DNA of 64,000 nucleotides from Candidatus Planktophila sp. (GCA_009694515.1 SHUV01000001.1:62001-126000), one strand, 5' to 3'. Shown: positions 16,126 through 25,994, numbered from the stretch's first letter. The notes: generated by a model not told the origin, from the sequence alone. Made by a program: numbers and translations.

Positions 16126-17559
16126 TTAGATGTCGTAGTAGAGCTCGAACTCAGCTGGATGTGGACGCAAGCGCACATAATCAACTTCATTCTTGCGCTT
16201 CCACTCAATCCAAGTTGCGATGAGGTCTTCGGTGAAGACGCCACCCTTGGTGAGGAACTCGTGATCCTTTTCCAGGCTGTTAAGAACAGCATCAAGTGAA
16301 CCTGGAACCTGAGGAATAGAGGCAGCTTCTTCGCCTTCTAGTTCATAGAGATCCTTATCAACTGGAGCAGGTGGTTCAATTTTGTTCACGATTCCATCGA
16401 TACCAGCCATGAGCATCGCAGCAAATGCGAGATATGGATTAGATGATGGATCTGGGCAACGGAATTCAACGCGCTTAGCCTTTGGAGATGATCCTGTAAT
16501 TGGAATACGGATACAGGCAGAGCGGTTACGAGCTGAGTAAACAAGGTTTACTGGCGCTTCATAACCTGGAACCAGGCGACGATATGAGTTCACAGTTGGG
16601 TTTGTAAAGGCAAGTAGTGATGGTGCGTGCTTAAGAAGTCCGCCGATATACCAACGGGCCATATCTGAAAGATCGCCATATGTGCCAGCTTCGAAGAAGA
16701 GTGGCTTGCCATCTTTCCACAGTGACTGGTGCACGTGCATACCAGAACCGTTATCTCCGAAGAGTGGCTTTGGCATGAATGTGGCGGTCTTGCCACCTTC
16801 CCATGCAACGTTACGAATGATGTATTTGAACTTCATGAGCTCATCACCAGCAGAGAGAATGTCAGTGAAGCGATAGTTGATTTCCATCTGTCCTGCAGTT
16901 CCCACTTCGTGGTGTGAGCGCTCGACCAGAAGACCTGCGCGACCGAGTTCCATCACCATTTCATCTCGGAGATCTGCAAACTGATCTGTTGGTGAGACTG
17001 GGAAGTAACCACCCTTGATACGTGTGCGATAGCCACGGTTAGGTGTTCCATCTGGATCGGCAACGATGCCAGTATTCCAAGCACCTTCATAGGAATCAAT
17101 GTGGTGGTACGCCTCATTAATGCCAGTCTTAAAACGAACTGCATCAAAGACGTAGAACTCAGCTTCCGGTGCAAAGAATGCCTGATCAGCAATACCGGTT
17201 GACTTTAAATAATCAACAGCCTTCTTCACTACACCACGTGGGTCGCGCGAATAGGGAGTGTTATCAGAAGGGTTATGAACAGAGAAAATAATGACGAGCG
17301 TCTTTTCAAGACGGAATGAATCAATAAATGCTGATTCTGGAACAGGGAGCAACTTCATATCTGACTCGTGGATTGATTGGAATCCGCGAATCGATGAACC
17401 ATCGAACATCAGTCCATCGGTAAAGACAGCTTCATCGAATGATTCAACTGGAACGTTGAAGTGATGCTGGATACCCGGAAGATCGGTGAAGCGAACATCA
17501 ACAAGCTTCACATCTTCCTTCTTGATGTATGCAAAAATTTCGGTTGAATTCTTAAACAT
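16126..17559 (-). CDS. glnA: Glutamine synthetase, type I
   Basis: A 477-residue GS-I enzyme making glutamine from glutamate, ammonia and ATP. Motifs include the beta-grasp start [28 protein letters not shown], the metal-binding [46 protein letters not shown] and [15 protein letters not shown]. The adenylylation tyrosine is present in [10 protein letters not shown] (about residue 405), so activity is probably controlled by GlnE-type adenylylation. I chose the ATG at 17559 because GGGAG lies 5 nt upstream of it; an in-frame ATG four codons earlier is less likely. A GTTAC direct repeat lies 118-134 bp upstream. The neighbourhood lipB-lipA-DUF4191-RDD-glnA is conserved in actinobacteria. Confidence 0.96.
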   Translation of the reverse strand: MFKNSTEIFAYIKKEDVKLVDVRFTDLPGIQHHFNVPVESFDEAVFTDGLMFDGSSIRGFQSIHESDMKLLPVPESAFIDSFRLEKTLVIIFSVHNPSDNTPYSRDPRGVVKKAVDYLKSTGIADQAFFAPEAEFYVFDAVRFKTGINEAYHHIDSYEGAWNTGIVADPDGTPNRGYRTRIKGGYFPVSPTDQFADLRDEMVMELGRAGLLVERSHHEVGTAGQMEINYRFTDILSAGDELMKFKYIIRNVAWEGGKTATFMPKPLFGDNGSGMHVHQSLWKDGKPLFFEAGTYGDLSDMARWYIGGLLKHAPSLLAFTNPTVNSYRRLVPGYEAPVNLVYSARNRSACIRIPITGSSPKAKRVEFRCPDPSSNPYLAFAAMLMAGIDGIVNKIEPPAPVDKDLYELEGEEAASIPQVPGSLDAVLNSLEKDHEFLTKGGVFTEDLIATWIEWKRKNEVDYVRLRPHPAEFELYYDI

Positions 17560-17677
17560 AGTTACTCCCATTTAAGGCTAGTGATTGCCCGGCGAAATCG
17601 TCTTTGCGAGCTCAACTCTGAGTGCGCCTGATGGAGTGAAGGTTAGTTCCGTTGCGTAAAAATGTCATATTCCCTGT

Positions 17678-17693
17678 GTTACAGCCGTGTTAC
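17678..17693. promoter_or_regulatory. GTTAC-N6-GTTAC direct repeat between glnA and RDD gene
   Basis: Two GTTAC pentamers are spaced 11 bp start to start, i.e. one DNA turn, in the divergent glnA/RDD intergenic region. This resembles half-sites of actinobacterial GlnR boxes (GTnAC-N6-). No glnR gene is visible, so the assignment is tentative. The element lies just upstream of the RDD -10 hexamer. Confidence 0.35.
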
Positions 17694-17700
17694 ATCACAC

Positions 17701-17706
17701 TAGGCT
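17701..17706 (+). promoter_or_regulatory. -10 element, RDD gene
   Basis: TAGGCT, 7 nt before the ATG at 17714. Confidence 0.6.
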
Positions 17707-17713
17707 TAAGCCC

Positions 17714-18100
17714 ATGACTCAGAAGGATTATCCGCGCGTAGGCCAAGGCCGTCGCCTGGTCGGCATCACCATTGATTGGTTGGCCTGCTATGCCATAGGC
17801 CTTGGCTTCTTTGCCGGTTCAGGCACTTTGGCCGATCGAGTACCTAACGCTCGAATCCCGCTCCTGATTCTGCTCTTCGCCGAGTACTCACTCTTGATCG
17901 CACTCACCGGAGCATCCTTTGGCCATCGTTTAGTGGGGCTTAAGGTCGTTCGCTTTTCAGATGCTGGACCGGTAACTCCTGTGCAAGCTCTCATTAGGAC
18001 GGCGCTTCTTTTGCCACTGGTTACCGCGATCACCTTTGATGAAAATGGTCGAGGGATTAATGAGAGATTTTCCAATACCGTTTTGGTGCGTAGTAGATAG
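17714..18100 (+). CDS. RDD-family membrane protein
   Basis: A 128-residue protein with about three hydrophobic segments. It has the opening pattern GQGRRLVGITIDWLACYAIG, where Arg and Asp of the RDD name occur, and ASFGHRLVGLKVVR as the second conserved stretch. The function of RDD proteins is mostly unknown; some act in ion or solute transport. An upstream GTG at 17687 would add nine residues, but the ATG at 17714 is favoured by the -10 element at 17701. Divergent from glnA, as in mycobacteria (Rv2219A-Rv2220). The prenyltransferase gene follows within 10 nt. Confidence 0.8.
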   Translation: MTQKDYPRVGQGRRLVGITIDWLACYAIGLGFFAGSGTLADRVPNARIPLLILLFAEYSLLIALTGASFGHRLVGLKVVRFSDAGPVTPVQALIRTALLLPLVTAITFDENGRGINERFSNTVLVRSR

Positions 18101-18109
18101 TTATTGCTT

Positions 18110-18760
18110 GTGTCGAAAATATCTGCGCTCCTGAAAGCATCACACTTTGGCCCAACCGTGCTTGTTACAACGATTGCCTTCTTCTTCGCCCGCCATTATT
18201 GGTGGGAAGGTCCGGCATGTGTGATTGCATTTGGAGTATTCGTGGGTCAGCTCATTGTTGGTTGGAGTAATGATCTATATGACTATCAGGATGATCTCTC
18301 GCACCAACGGATGAAGAAGCCGCTAGTAGCTCAGAAAATTTCATTTGATGAACTTCGTAGGTGGACCTTGTGGATGATTCCATTTGCCTTCATTGCAAAT
18401 CTCTTGGGGCCACTGGGCATCACCGGCGGACTGGTCTATATGCTGGGAATTGCTTGCGGGGTTAGTTACAACTTCTACTTTAAGTTCACAGCACTATCTC
18501 CGCTTCCCTATGCAGTTGCATTTGCGGCGCTTCCTTCATGTATTGCGATATCAAAGGAGATTATGCCGCCACTGTGGATGTGGCTCGGGGGAGCAATCTT
18601 TGGCGTGGCAGCACATTTCATCAATGTGTTAAAGGATATGAAGAAGGATCAGCAAAGCGGAATTCGTGGACTGCCGCAACGACTAGGTAGCATCGGCTCA
18701 ATAATTGCAGCTGGTGTTCTCATTACTGCTGGCGTGATGCTTCTTTTCTACTCCCGCTAG
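18110..18760 (+). CDS. UbiA-family prenyltransferase
   Basis: A 216-residue polytopic protein. The first Asp-rich motif is NDLYDYQDD (NDxxDxxxD), which binds prenyl diphosphate through Mg2+, and the second is INVLKDMKKDQQSGIRGLP, matching DxxxD of the family. UbiA enzymes attach a polyprenyl chain to an aromatic or sugar acceptor in the membrane. It is shorter than the usual 280-300 residues, mainly at the C-terminus. The start is uncertain: TTG at 18104 and GTG at 18110 are both possible. No quinone or menaquinone gene is nearby, so the acceptor is unknown. It ends 3 bp from the convergent DUF4191 gene. Confidence 0.75.
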   Translation: MSKISALLKASHFGPTVLVTTIAFFFARHYWWEGPACVIAFGVFVGQLIVGWSNDLYDYQDDLSHQRMKKPLVAQKISFDELRRWTLWMIPFAFIANLLGPLGITGGLVYMLGIACGVSYNFYFKFTALSPLPYAVAFAALPSCIAISKEIMPPLWMWLGGAIFGVAAHFINVLKDMKKDQQSGIRGLPQRLGSIGSIIAAGVLITAGVMLLFYSR

Positions 18761-18763
18761 GGC

Positions 18764-19438
18764 TTAACGAATCTTCACACCTTTTGGCAGTGGACCCTTT
18801 GGAATCGGCATTGAAAGACCGCCAACAGCCTTAAGGCGTGCACGAACCTCTCGCATTTGATGGGCAGATAACTTCTTAGGAAGTTTGGTGACGTGCTTTT
18901 GTAACTTACGAATCGAAATTTGACCCTCACCATCGCCCACAATGATTTCAGTAATGGGTACACCTGGCGCAAAGCGTTCAGACTTTTTCTTCTCATCTTG
19001 GATCATCTGACGAACTGCAAAGCCACCTTCACCGGTGAGGACAATTCCGGCACGGCCAACGCTGCGGTGGACCATATCCTGCTGGCGATTGACTGCAACA
19101 GCCGGAGTAGTTGTCCATCCTTTACGGATCGCCATCAGAACACTGGCTCCTGCGCCCATTTGGCCTTCAATATTTGCATAGGCGGCAGAACCCGCAACGC
19201 GAGTAAAGAGAAACATTGCAGCGAGCACAGCCACCGGAATTGTGACAAAGCCGCCATAGACAGGGTGATCAAAAATAAAGCCAAGCGTGATTCCAATTGC
19301 TAGAACAATGAGGAATGTAACAATGAGGACCACACCGATCCACGGCTTTACTGATTTGGTGACGGCATATGCATCACGAATCGTTTTAAAACGAGGAGTC
19401 TTGATTTTGGCTTCTTTACTCTTATTTCGCTTGAACAT
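18764..19438 (-). CDS. DUF4191 membrane protein
   Basis: A 224-residue protein with a basic N-terminus (KSKEAKIKTPRFKTIRDAYAVTK), two transmembrane helices (about 38-80: IGVVLIVTFLIVLAIGI and VTIPVAVLAAMFLF) and a cytoplasmic domain containing RKGWTTTPAVAVNRQQDMVHR and RAGIVLTGEG. This matches the actinobacterial family DUF4191, whose role is unknown. It is conserved next to lipA in mycobacteria (Rv2218-Rv2219), hinting at a link to lipoylation or nitrogen metabolism. TAAACT lies 7 nt before its ATG. Confidence 0.8.
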   Translation of the reverse strand: MFKRNKSKEAKIKTPRFKTIRDAYAVTKSVKPWIGVVLIVTFLIVLAIGITLGFIFDHPVYGGFVTIPVAVLAAMFLFTRVAGSAAYANIEGQMGAGASVLMAIRKGWTTTPAVAVNRQQDMVHRSVGRAGIVLTGEGGFAVRQMIQDEKKKSERFAPGVPITEIIVGDGEGQISIRKLQKHVTKLPKKLSAHQMREVRARLKAVGGLSMPIPKGPLPKGVKIR

Positions 19439-19443
19439 GGGCG

Positions 19444-20142
19444 TTAGTTTAGGGGAGCAGGGGCGCTACCACCAAGGCGGAGCGGGGCCCAACGTTGACC
19501 TTGGTGTGAATCGGGGTACTTCAGCTGCACCTGATGAAGCATCGCAATCATAGTTTCGCGCAGCAAACTCTCGCTGGCTTCAACATCGCTCTGTTTATCA
19601 AAGTAGAGCGGCTCACCGAATCCCACGATGATGGGTATCTTCTCGCGACGCAGATTGCGCTTCACTTTTTTTGTCCAAATTCGCTGAGAACCCCAGACGA
19701 TGGTGGGAATAACTGGAACACCAGCGGCCATGGCAAGGCGCACGGCGCCGGATTTCAATTCCTTTATTTCAAAGCTGACTGAGATAGTGCCTTCTGGAAA
19801 AATGCCGACTACTTCACCTGCGCGAAGGGCGCGTAGTGCTGCGACGAAAGATGCTGTGCCACTACTTCTATCAACGCTGATGTGGTGCATTCCACGCATG
19901 AGCGGACCAGCTAATTTATTGTCGAAAACTTCTTTCTTGGCCATGAAGCGCACATAGCGACCAGTGGGCAGGGCGGCGGTTCCGGTGAGTGCGAAGTCTA
20001 AATAGCCCACGTGATTGATGGAGAGAATTGCCCCGCCATCGCGTGGAATGTGGTGAACGCCTTGGAAATCAAATTGAAGTCCTAAGTATTTCCAAAAAAG
20101 TTTTATCGCCCCAACAACTGGGGGATAGACAAGATCAGCCAC
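19444..20142 (-). CDS. PlsC-family lysophospholipid acyltransferase
   Basis: A 232-residue acyltransferase with an HX4D active site in [20 protein letters not shown], the substrate-binding [12 protein letters not shown] and PVIPTIVWG. It probably acylates a lysophospholipid or glycolipid at the membrane. A longer frame exists, but it overlaps lipA by about 80 bp. GTG at 20142 is a better start, since it overlaps the lipA stop by only 8 bp and gives a normal family N-terminus ([16 protein letters not shown]). It sits between DUF4191 and lipA, an insertion compared with the mycobacterial order. It differs clearly from the PlsC at 7703, so the substrates are likely different. Confidence 0.8.
   Translation of the reverse strand: MADLVYPPVVGAIKLFWKYLGLQFDFQGVHHIPRDGGAILSINHVGYLDFALTGTAALPTGRYVRFMAKKEVFDNKLAGPLMRGMHHISVDRSSGTASFVAALRALRAGEVVGIFPEGTISVSFEIKELKSGAVRLAMAAGVPVIPTIVWGSQRIWTKKVKRNLRREKIPIIVGFGEPLYFDKQSDVEASESLLRETMIAMLHQVQLKYPDSHQGQRWAPLRLGGSAPAPLN
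19446..19451 (-). promoter_or_regulatory. -10 element, DUF4191 gene
   Basis: TAAACT on the minus strand, 7 nt before the ATG at 19438. It lies over the last codons of the upstream acyltransferase gene. Confidence 0.5.
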
Positions 20143-21067
20143 GCAGTGATCTCTTCTCCTGTGCTTGCTTATATAGACGACCGGCGCGATAGGAGCTACG
20201 CACGAGTGGACCACTCATCACTCCACTGAAGCCAATTTCCTCCGCTTCTTGTGCCAGCTCAACGAATTCATGAGGCTTAACCCATCGCTCTACTGGGTGA
20301 TGCTTACTTGTGGGACGCAAATATTGCGTGATGGTGATGAGGTCACATCCGGCTGCATGGAGATCTATCAGTGCCTGTGAAATCTCTTCCCGAGTTTCAC
20401 CAAGGCCAAGGATGAGGTTTGATTTTGTAATCAGGCCATAATCCCGCGCTTGGGTAATGACATTGAGTGAGCGTTCATAGGTAAATGCTGGGCGAATCCT
20501 TTTGAAGATACGCGGAACTGTTTCAAGATTGTGTGCGAAAACTTCCGGGCGTGTTTCAAATACTTCGTTGAGAAGGATGGGGTTTCCGCTGAAATCAGGA
20601 GCAAGCATTTCCACACCAGTACCAGGGTTAAGTTCGTGCACCTTGCGGATGGTCTCGGCGTAAAGCCAGGCACCTTCATCTTCTAAATCATCTCGAGTAA
20701 CACCTGTGATGGTGGCGTACTTAAGTCCCATTGATTGCACTGACTCTGCAACTCGTCGTGGTTCATCTCGGTCTAGTGGGTCAGGTTTACCAGTATCGAT
20801 ATTACAAAAATCGCAGCGACGAGTGCATTTTTCGCCGCCAATGAGAAAAGTCGCTTCCTTATCTTCCCAACATTCAAAGATATTCGGACATGCTGCTTCT
20901 TGGCAGACTGTATGTAGGCCTTCGGATTGAACGAGGGAGCGAAGTCTGGTGTATTCAGGGCCCATATTGGCTCGGGTCTTAATCCATTCAGGCTTGCGCT
21001 CAATGGGGGTCTCAGTATTTCGAGCCTCTATACGTAGAAGTTTGCGGCCCTCGGGTGCGATTGTCAT
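20135..21067 (-). CDS. lipA: Lipoyl synthase
   Basis: A 310-residue radical-SAM enzyme that inserts two sulfurs into octanoyl groups on lipoyl domains. Both 4Fe-4S sites are visible: the auxiliary-cluster [13 protein letters not shown] (CX4CX5C) and the radical-SAM [11 protein letters not shown] (CX3CX2C). The C-terminal RSSYRAG serine motif that ligates the auxiliary cluster is also present. The start overlaps the lipB stop by 4 bp, so octanoyl transfer and sulfur insertion are encoded together. The targets encoded nearby are the E2 protein at 25995; the GcvH target is not in the window. Confidence 0.97.
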   Translation of the reverse strand: MTIAPEGRKLLRIEARNTETPIERKPEWIKTRANMGPEYTRLRSLVQSEGLHTVCQEAACPNIFECWEDKEATFLIGGEKCTRRCDFCNIDTGKPDPLDRDEPRRVAESVQSMGLKYATITGVTRDDLEDEGAWLYAETIRKVHELNPGTGVEMLAPDFSGNPILLNEVFETRPEVFAHNLETVPRIFKRIRPAFTYERSLNVITQARDYGLITKSNLILGLGETREEISQALIDLHAAGCDLITITQYLRPTSKHHPVERWVKPHEFVELAQEAEEIGFSGVMSGPLVRSSYRAGRLYKQAQEKRSLRG

Positions 21068-21735
21068 GCGCTCACCTTCGCTAAGTGTTGGCAGAGAATC
21101 TCTTCGACAACAGGTTGCACTTCAGTAAAAGTAATCGCTCTACCTAATTCCTTTGCCATTGAGGTAACTTCGGCATCGTTAATCCCACAGGGAACGATTT
21201 TTGCGAAGGCTGTTAAATCAGGATTTACATTTATGGCAAATCCGTGCATGCTCACACTCGATGCAACGCGGATTCCAATTGCAGCAATTTTACGAGCACC
21301 ACGTGAATCTTGCACCCACACCCCAGATCTTCCGACGATGCGTTTACTTGCAATGCCGAAGTGATCGCAGACTTCAATCAGCGCTGCTTCAATTTCGCGC
21401 ACGAAACCAACTAATTCGCGTGGGTTTGCGAGTTCAACAATGGGATATCCAACTAATTGTCCTATTCCGTGCCAGGTAATTTTTCCGCCACGGTCGACAT
21501 CAATTACTGGCGTTCCATCTGTTGGCTTCTCTGAATCTAGAGTCCTTCTGCCAGCGGTATAGACCGATGGATGTTCGACAATGAGTAGCGTGTTTCTAGC
21601 GAGCCCTTTAGTTACATCCAGATGAATTTTGCGTTGGATCGCCAGCGCCTGCTCATAATCCTGTGTACCGAGTCGCTGGGTCGCGATGGCTTCGGTGGAT
21701 ATTTGCGACTCGAGGTCGGGGCTAACAACTGGCAC
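21064..21735 (-). CDS. lipB: Octanoyl-[acyl-carrier-protein]:protein octanoyltransferase
   Basis: A 223-residue enzyme transferring octanoate from acyl carrier protein to lipoyl domains. Conserved elements are [20 protein letters not shown] (RGG and WHGxGQ), [18 protein letters not shown] with the catalytic lysine, [13 protein letters not shown] and PCGI with the thiol cysteine. The start is GTG at 21735 with TAGGCT 6 nt upstream. Divergent from the MMPL transporter gene. It forms an operon with lipA and the acyltransferase. Confidence 0.96.
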   Translation of the reverse strand: MPVVSPDLESQISTEAIATQRLGTQDYEQALAIQRKIHLDVTKGLARNTLLIVEHPSVYTAGRRTLDSEKPTDGTPVIDVDRGGKITWHGIGQLVGYPIVELANPRELVGFVREIEAALIEVCDHFGIASKRIVGRSGVWVQDSRGARKIAAIGIRVASSVSMHGFAINVNPDLTAFAKIVPCGINDAEVTSMAKELGRAITFTEVQPVVEEILCQHLAKVSA

Positions 21736-21741
21736 GGGTAC

Positions 21742-21747
21742 AGCCTA
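21742..21747 (-). promoter_or_regulatory. -10 element, lipB-lipA operon
   Basis: TAGGCT on the minus strand, 6 nt before the GTG at 21735. Confidence 0.55.
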
Positions 21748-21810
21748 AAGGTAGGCTTGGGCTCTAGCGAATCTCACATCCGCGCAAGCCCGAAAGGTCT
21801 GCCCATCCCC

Positions 21811-23964
21811 ATGTCTATCAACACTGCCCAAAAATCTCGCAAGCCTTTTGCCCTTGCAATGCTCGTGGTCATCATCTGGTTCCTGATCGTGGGCATCTTC
21901 GGACCGCTCTTCGGCAAGCTCACCTCAGTCCAAGAGAACAACAACTCTTCATTCCTGCCAAAGGGTGCTGAAGCCACACAGGCATCTGAAGTTATTCAAA
22001 CATTCTCAGGCAAGGACTCATTTAACTTGCCAGCACTGGTTCTCTTCGAGGGTAAGACAACTCCCGAAACTATCGCAAAGATTAATGAGCACATGCTTGG
22101 CGTTGGTGGACTTGCACTCGGTGGAACTGAGAAGAAAATCTCTGACTATCTTGCTCCAGGTCAAGCAATCTCAATTTTCCCAGCAGCTGATGGTCAAGCG
22201 ATTTTGGCTAACGTCCCACTGGACGGGAACGCTATCGGGGAGTTACTGCCCAATGACGAACCAGTACTACCTGCTGTTGTTGAAGCGCTACGTGAAGATG
22301 TTAAAGACATTGCAGAGGCCAACGGTGTTACTCATTACGTAACCGGACCTGCTGGATTACTTGGTGATCTCTTTAAAGCCTTTGGAACCCTTGATTCGAC
22401 TCTTCTACTTACAACTCTTGGAGTTGTTGCTGTCATTCTTATCTTTGTCTACAGATCGCCCATCCTTTGGATCATTCCACTGCTCTCATCTCTCTTCGCA
22501 CTTTCCACAGCTGGTGGAATCATTTATCTCCTAGCCAAGAGAGACATTCTTGATGTCGATGGACAGTCGCAGGGAATTCTCTCTGTTCTAGTCATCGGTG
22601 CGGCAACGGATTACGCGCTGCTCTTGATTGCGCGCTATCGAGAAGAGTTACATCATCATGAGAATAGATTCGGTGCCATGCGAGCGGCATATAAAGGCGT
22701 TTGGGAACCAATTTTAGCTTCAGGTTCCACAGTTGCGATTTCATTGCTAGTTCTGCTTTTTAGTCAGCTCACTAACACTGCAAGTTTGGGGCCCATTGGA
22801 GCAATCGGAATTGTTGTTTCGATGTTCACAATTTTGACTTTACTTCCAGCTCTGCTGCTCATCTTTGGTCGCTGGCTATTCTGGCCGCGCATTCCACACA
22901 ATGACGGTGATGACCATGTCCTTGAAGGCATGTGGTCAAAGGTGGGAGATGGCATCGGACGTAATCCACGTAAAGCTTGGATTATTACCGGAGCGGTTCT
23001 ATTGCTCTTCGCTTTTGCATCGACAACTCTGAAGGCAGATGGAATCGGAACGGTAGATACATTTACCGGAAATCCAGAATCTGTGGTGGGGCAAAAACTA
23101 CTGGAGAAGCACTTTCCGGGCGGTCAAGGCGATCCCACTCAAGTTGTTATCAACGCCGATAAAATTGCGGCAGTAACGGCTGCGGTGAAGAACGCACCTG
23201 GAGTAACAGATGTTTCACCCCAACTTGATGGCTTACCTATTCCTGGTCAACCGCTACCTGCGGTGAAGATTGTGAATAACAAAGTGATACTTAACCTCAC
23301 CCTGAATAAGGCACCAGATAGCGTCGAGGCAGGAAATGACATTCCAGAGATTCGTCGTATTGCAAAAGCAGCAGATTCCACTGCGTTAGTGGGCGGAACG
23401 AGTGCGGTCTACTACGACGTACGCCAGGCAAATGACCGTGATAACAAGGTAATTATCCCAATCATCTTGATTCTTATCACCATCATCTTGGGGCTTCTGC
23501 TGCGAAGTATTCTCAGTGCCATAGTTCTTCTAGGTACCGTGGTCCTTTCATACTTTGCAACCTTGGGTGTGTGCGCACTTGTCTTTAACCATGTATTTGG
23601 TTTTGCTGGCGGTGATAATTCATTCCCACTCTTTGCCTTCATCTTCCTGGTAGCGCTGGGCATTGACTACAACATTTTCCTTATGACTCGGGTACGGGAA
23701 GAGTCAGCAAAGATTGGAACACGTGCCGGAGTTATTAAGGGCGTGACTGTCACAGGCGCTGTGATCACATCGGCTGGAATCGTGCTCGCTGCCACCTTTG
23801 CCGTGCTCGGATTGCTACCTCTGGTACCGCTAGCCGAACTTGGCTTTGCAGTCGCATTCGGAGTTTTGCTTGACACTATTATCGTTCGATCAATTCTGGT
23901 GCCGGCACTTGTGCATGAAATCGGACCAAAAATCTGGTGGCCTTCAAAACTACAAAATAAGTAA
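21811..23964 (+). CDS. MMPL/RND-superfamily transporter
   Basis: A 717-residue membrane protein with two repeats, each of one leading helix, a large external loop and a five-helix bundle. The first helix is FALAMLVVIIWFLIVGIFG. MMPL motifs such as GAATDYALLLIARYREEL and ALGIDYNIFLMTRVREES (a Gx3DY pattern conserved in both halves) carry the proton-relay residues. MmpL-like proteins export lipids, siderophores or drugs. The open frame extends back to 21622 but would overlap lipB; ATG at 21811 gives the normal N-terminus. No strong -10 element with leaderless spacing is visible at this start. Cargo unknown; PIM or other envelope lipids are a reasonable guess. Confidence 0.85.
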   Translation: MSINTAQKSRKPFALAMLVVIIWFLIVGIFGPLFGKLTSVQENNNSSFLPKGAEATQASEVIQTFSGKDSFNLPALVLFEGKTTPETIAKINEHMLGVGGLALGGTEKKISDYLAPGQAISIFPAADGQAILANVPLDGNAIGELLPNDEPVLPAVVEALREDVKDIAEANGVTHYVTGPAGLLGDLFKAFGTLDSTLLLTTLGVVAVILIFVYRSPILWIIPLLSSLFALSTAGGIIYLLAKRDILDVDGQSQGILSVLVIGAATDYALLLIARYREELHHHENRFGAMRAAYKGVWEPILASGSTVAISLLVLLFSQLTNTASLGPIGAIGIVVSMFTILTLLPALLLIFGRWLFWPRIPHNDGDDHVLEGMWSKVGDGIGRNPRKAWIITGAVLLLFAFASTTLKADGIGTVDTFTGNPESVVGQKLLEKHFPGGQGDPTQVVINADKIAAVTAAVKNAPGVTDVSPQLDGLPIPGQPLPAVKIVNNKVILNLTLNKAPDSVEAGNDIPEIRRIAKAADSTALVGGTSAVYYDVRQANDRDNKVIIPIILILITIILGLLLRSILSAIVLLGTVVLSYFATLGVCALVFNHVFGFAGGDNSFPLFAFIFLVALGIDYNIFLMTRVREESAKIGTRAGVIKGVTVTGAVITSAGIVLAATFAVLGLLPLVPLAELGFAVAFGVLLDTIIVRSILVPALVHEIGPKIWWPSKLQNK

Positions 23965-23966
23965 GT

Positions 23967-23972
23967 CATAAT
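23967..23972 (+). promoter_or_regulatory. -10 element, flavin oxidoreductase
   Basis: CATAAT, 6 nt before the GTG at 23979. It overlaps the end of the MMPL gene region. Confidence 0.45.
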
Positions 23973-23978
23973 CACGTC

Positions 23979-25124
23979 GTGTCCGATAAACCTGTTGCCA
24001 TAATCGGGGCTGGCCTTGCCGGGATCAGCGCTGCCATTACCTTGCAAGAGGCCGGGCGTGAGGTTGTTATCTACGAGGGCAGTGATCGGGTGGGGGGCCG
24101 GGTAGCTACAGATTACATCGATGGATTCACACTCGATCGCGGCTTTCAGCTCATCAATGCCAAATACCCAGAGCTCCTTCGACTCGGAGTTGTTGATGAA
24201 TTAGATTTCATCTTCGCACCACGAACTATTGATGTCTGCCTAGGAGAGAAGAGAATCGCGCTCGGAGACCCGCGTAGTAATCCGTTCGCTAGCTTAAATC
24301 CAGCAACCGGAAGCTTGCTTCAGAAGTTTGGATTGATTGCCTATCTCTTGCGTACAGCTGATGCAGCGAAATCTGTCGAAGAAGAGCTGGGCCACCTGGG
24401 AAATCTATATTCACGAGTGCTGAAACCATTTCTCTCCGGAGTCTTTCTGACATCACCGGCCTCAGTCAATGCGGTAATTGGAAAAGGATTGATTACATCG
24501 TTCATTTCTGGAAAGCCTGGGCTACCGCGTAAGGGGGTAGGAGCATTTCCGGCTGCACTTGCCGCTCGCATCCAGAAGATTGAACTTAATCATCACATCG
24601 ACTCGTTATCGCAATTTGTTGGTAAGCAGGTTATCGTTGCAACAGATTTGACCACTGCGGCGCAATTACTTGATATTGCAAATGTTTCAAAATTAGCCGG
24701 TAGTACAACCTGGTATTACGAAGTACCGGAAGAACTCACCGGATCTGCGCGTCTTCTTATTGATGGTGAGCACCGAGGCCCGGTAGTGAATTCCATTGTG
24801 CTATCCAACTTAATCTCTTCATACGCACCAGATGGAAAATCGCTGCTTGCAAGTACAACGCTAGATTTCGCCTCAGAGTCGGAGGTGCGAAGACATCTGG
24901 CCCTCATGTGGGGCGCACACACAGGTGGATGGTCCCTTATAGCTAAATACGACATTCCAAAGTCGCTGCCAATCTTTGCAATTGGAAATCAGAGCGCAGC
25001 ATCATCGCAGTTTTCGCAGAACATCTATGTAGCGGGGGATTACAGAACGGCACCTTCACAAAATGGAGCGCTTTTGTCAGGTCGCCTTGCAGCGCAGGAG
25101 TTACTCCTCGATCAGGGCCGTTAG
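23979..25124 (+). CDS. FAD-dependent amine oxidase / protoporphyrinogen-oxidase-like protein
   Basis: A 381-residue flavoprotein. The N-terminal dinucleotide motif AIIGAGLAGISAAITLQEAG is followed by VVIYEGSDRVGGRVATD, the amine-oxidase fingerprint, and the C-terminus has the FAD-closing YVAGDYRTAPSQNGALLSGRLAA. Members oxidise amines, carotenoid precursors or porphyrinogens; this shorter form is annotated in many actinobacteria without known substrate. The start is GTG. It follows the MMPL gene by 14 bp and overlaps the convergent epimerase gene by 24 bp. Confidence 0.75.
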   Translation: MSDKPVAIIGAGLAGISAAITLQEAGREVVIYEGSDRVGGRVATDYIDGFTLDRGFQLINAKYPELLRLGVVDELDFIFAPRTIDVCLGEKRIALGDPRSNPFASLNPATGSLLQKFGLIAYLLRTADAAKSVEEELGHLGNLYSRVLKPFLSGVFLTSPASVNAVIGKGLITSFISGKPGLPRKGVGAFPAALAARIQKIELNHHIDSLSQFVGKQVIVATDLTTAAQLLDIANVSKLAGSTTWYYEVPEELTGSARLLIDGEHRGPVVNSIVLSNLISSYAPDGKSLLASTTLDFASESEVRRHLALMWGAHTGGWSLIAKYDIPKSLPIFAIGNQSAASSQFSQNIYVAGDYRTAPSQNGALLSGRLAAQELLLDQGR

Positions 25125-25991
25125 CGCAGTAGTGATGTGTGGGTAATCCCAGGTAAAGCCAGCTTCGGTAAGTGCCTGTGGAGTCACCTTCTTGCTTCCC
25201 AGAACTTCACTTGAGAAACCACCGAGTGCGATTTTTAACGCAAAGGCTGGTGCCGGAAAGAGTGCTGGCCGGTGCATGGCGCGAGCAAGAGCTGATGTGA
25301 ATTCTTGGTTGGTCACAGGATTCGGTGAGGTGAGGTTGACCGGGCCAGATATTGGTTTTTCTAGAATAAAAGTGATTGCTTTGATGAGATCGTGCAAGGT
25401 AATCCAAGACCACCATTGTTTACCTGAACCAAGTTTGCCACCCAGACCTAAACGAAACAGTGGCAACATCTTTCCTAGTGCGCCTCCAGTTGGATCAAGA
25501 ACGAGACCGGTGCGAATCTTTACGGTGCGAACACCCGTTGCAAGATCTGCAGCACCTTCCCACTCGCGGCAGACGGCAGCTAGGAAATCATCACCCACGC
25601 GATCACTTTCAACTACCGCACGGTTTCCTGATTCGCCATACCAACCAATAGCACTCGCTGAAATGAAGACTTGTGGTTTCACTTCTGTCACGGCATTTGC
25701 AATCGCAGTCGTTCCAAGCAGACGTGAGTTAAGGATTTCCGACTTATATTTTTTGCTCCAACGCTTATCGCCAACGCCAACTCCGGCCAAATGAATCACC
25801 GCATCGACGCCACGTAGGGCTTCGATATCTACATACCCAGTCTTTGGATCCCACTGAATTTCATCAGGTGCAACAACCGCCCGGCGCACAAGGCGCTGCA
25901 CAGTGTGGCCTTCACTTTTAAGATGACCAACAAGTGCGGTTCCGATAAGACCGGAAGCACCAGTGATTGCAATGCGTTGCGGAACTGACAT
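25101..25991 (-). CDS. TIGR01777-family NAD(P)-dependent epimerase-like protein
   Basis: A 296-residue extended-SDR protein of the YfcH/SulA-homologue family. It shows ITGASGLIGTALVGHLKSEGH, VIHLAGVGVGDKRWSKKYKSEI with the family-specific RW, SASAIGWYGESGNRAV with the tyrosine, and a C-terminal DUF1731 segment (GGFSSEVLGSKKVTPQALTEAGF). The biochemical role of this family is unsettled. The gene starts 3 bp after the E2 gene ends, so it is the last gene of the lpd-E2 operon, the same neighbour as in mycobacteria (Rv2215-Rv2216). Confidence 0.85.
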   Translation of the reverse strand: MSVPQRIAITGASGLIGTALVGHLKSEGHTVQRLVRRAVVAPDEIQWDPKTGYVDIEALRGVDAVIHLAGVGVGDKRWSKKYKSEILNSRLLGTTAIANAVTEVKPQVFISASAIGWYGESGNRAVVESDRVGDDFLAAVCREWEGAADLATGVRTVKIRTGLVLDPTGGALGKMLPLFRLGLGGKLGSGKQWWSWITLHDLIKAITFILEKPISGPVNLTSPNPVTNQEFTSALARAMHRPALFPAPAFALKIALGGFSSEVLGSKKVTPQALTEAGFTWDYPHITTALTALIEE

Positions 25992-25994
25992 CTA

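Noticed and set aside
20143-20214. N-terminal extension of the acyltransferase at 19444
   Set aside because: It would overlap lipA by about 80 bp and encodes no acyltransferase-like sequence; GTG 20142 gives a normal start.
21622-21810. N-terminal extension of the MMPL transporter
   Set aside because: It overlaps the lipB coding region antisense, and the MMPL family starts just before the first helix, at ATG 21811.
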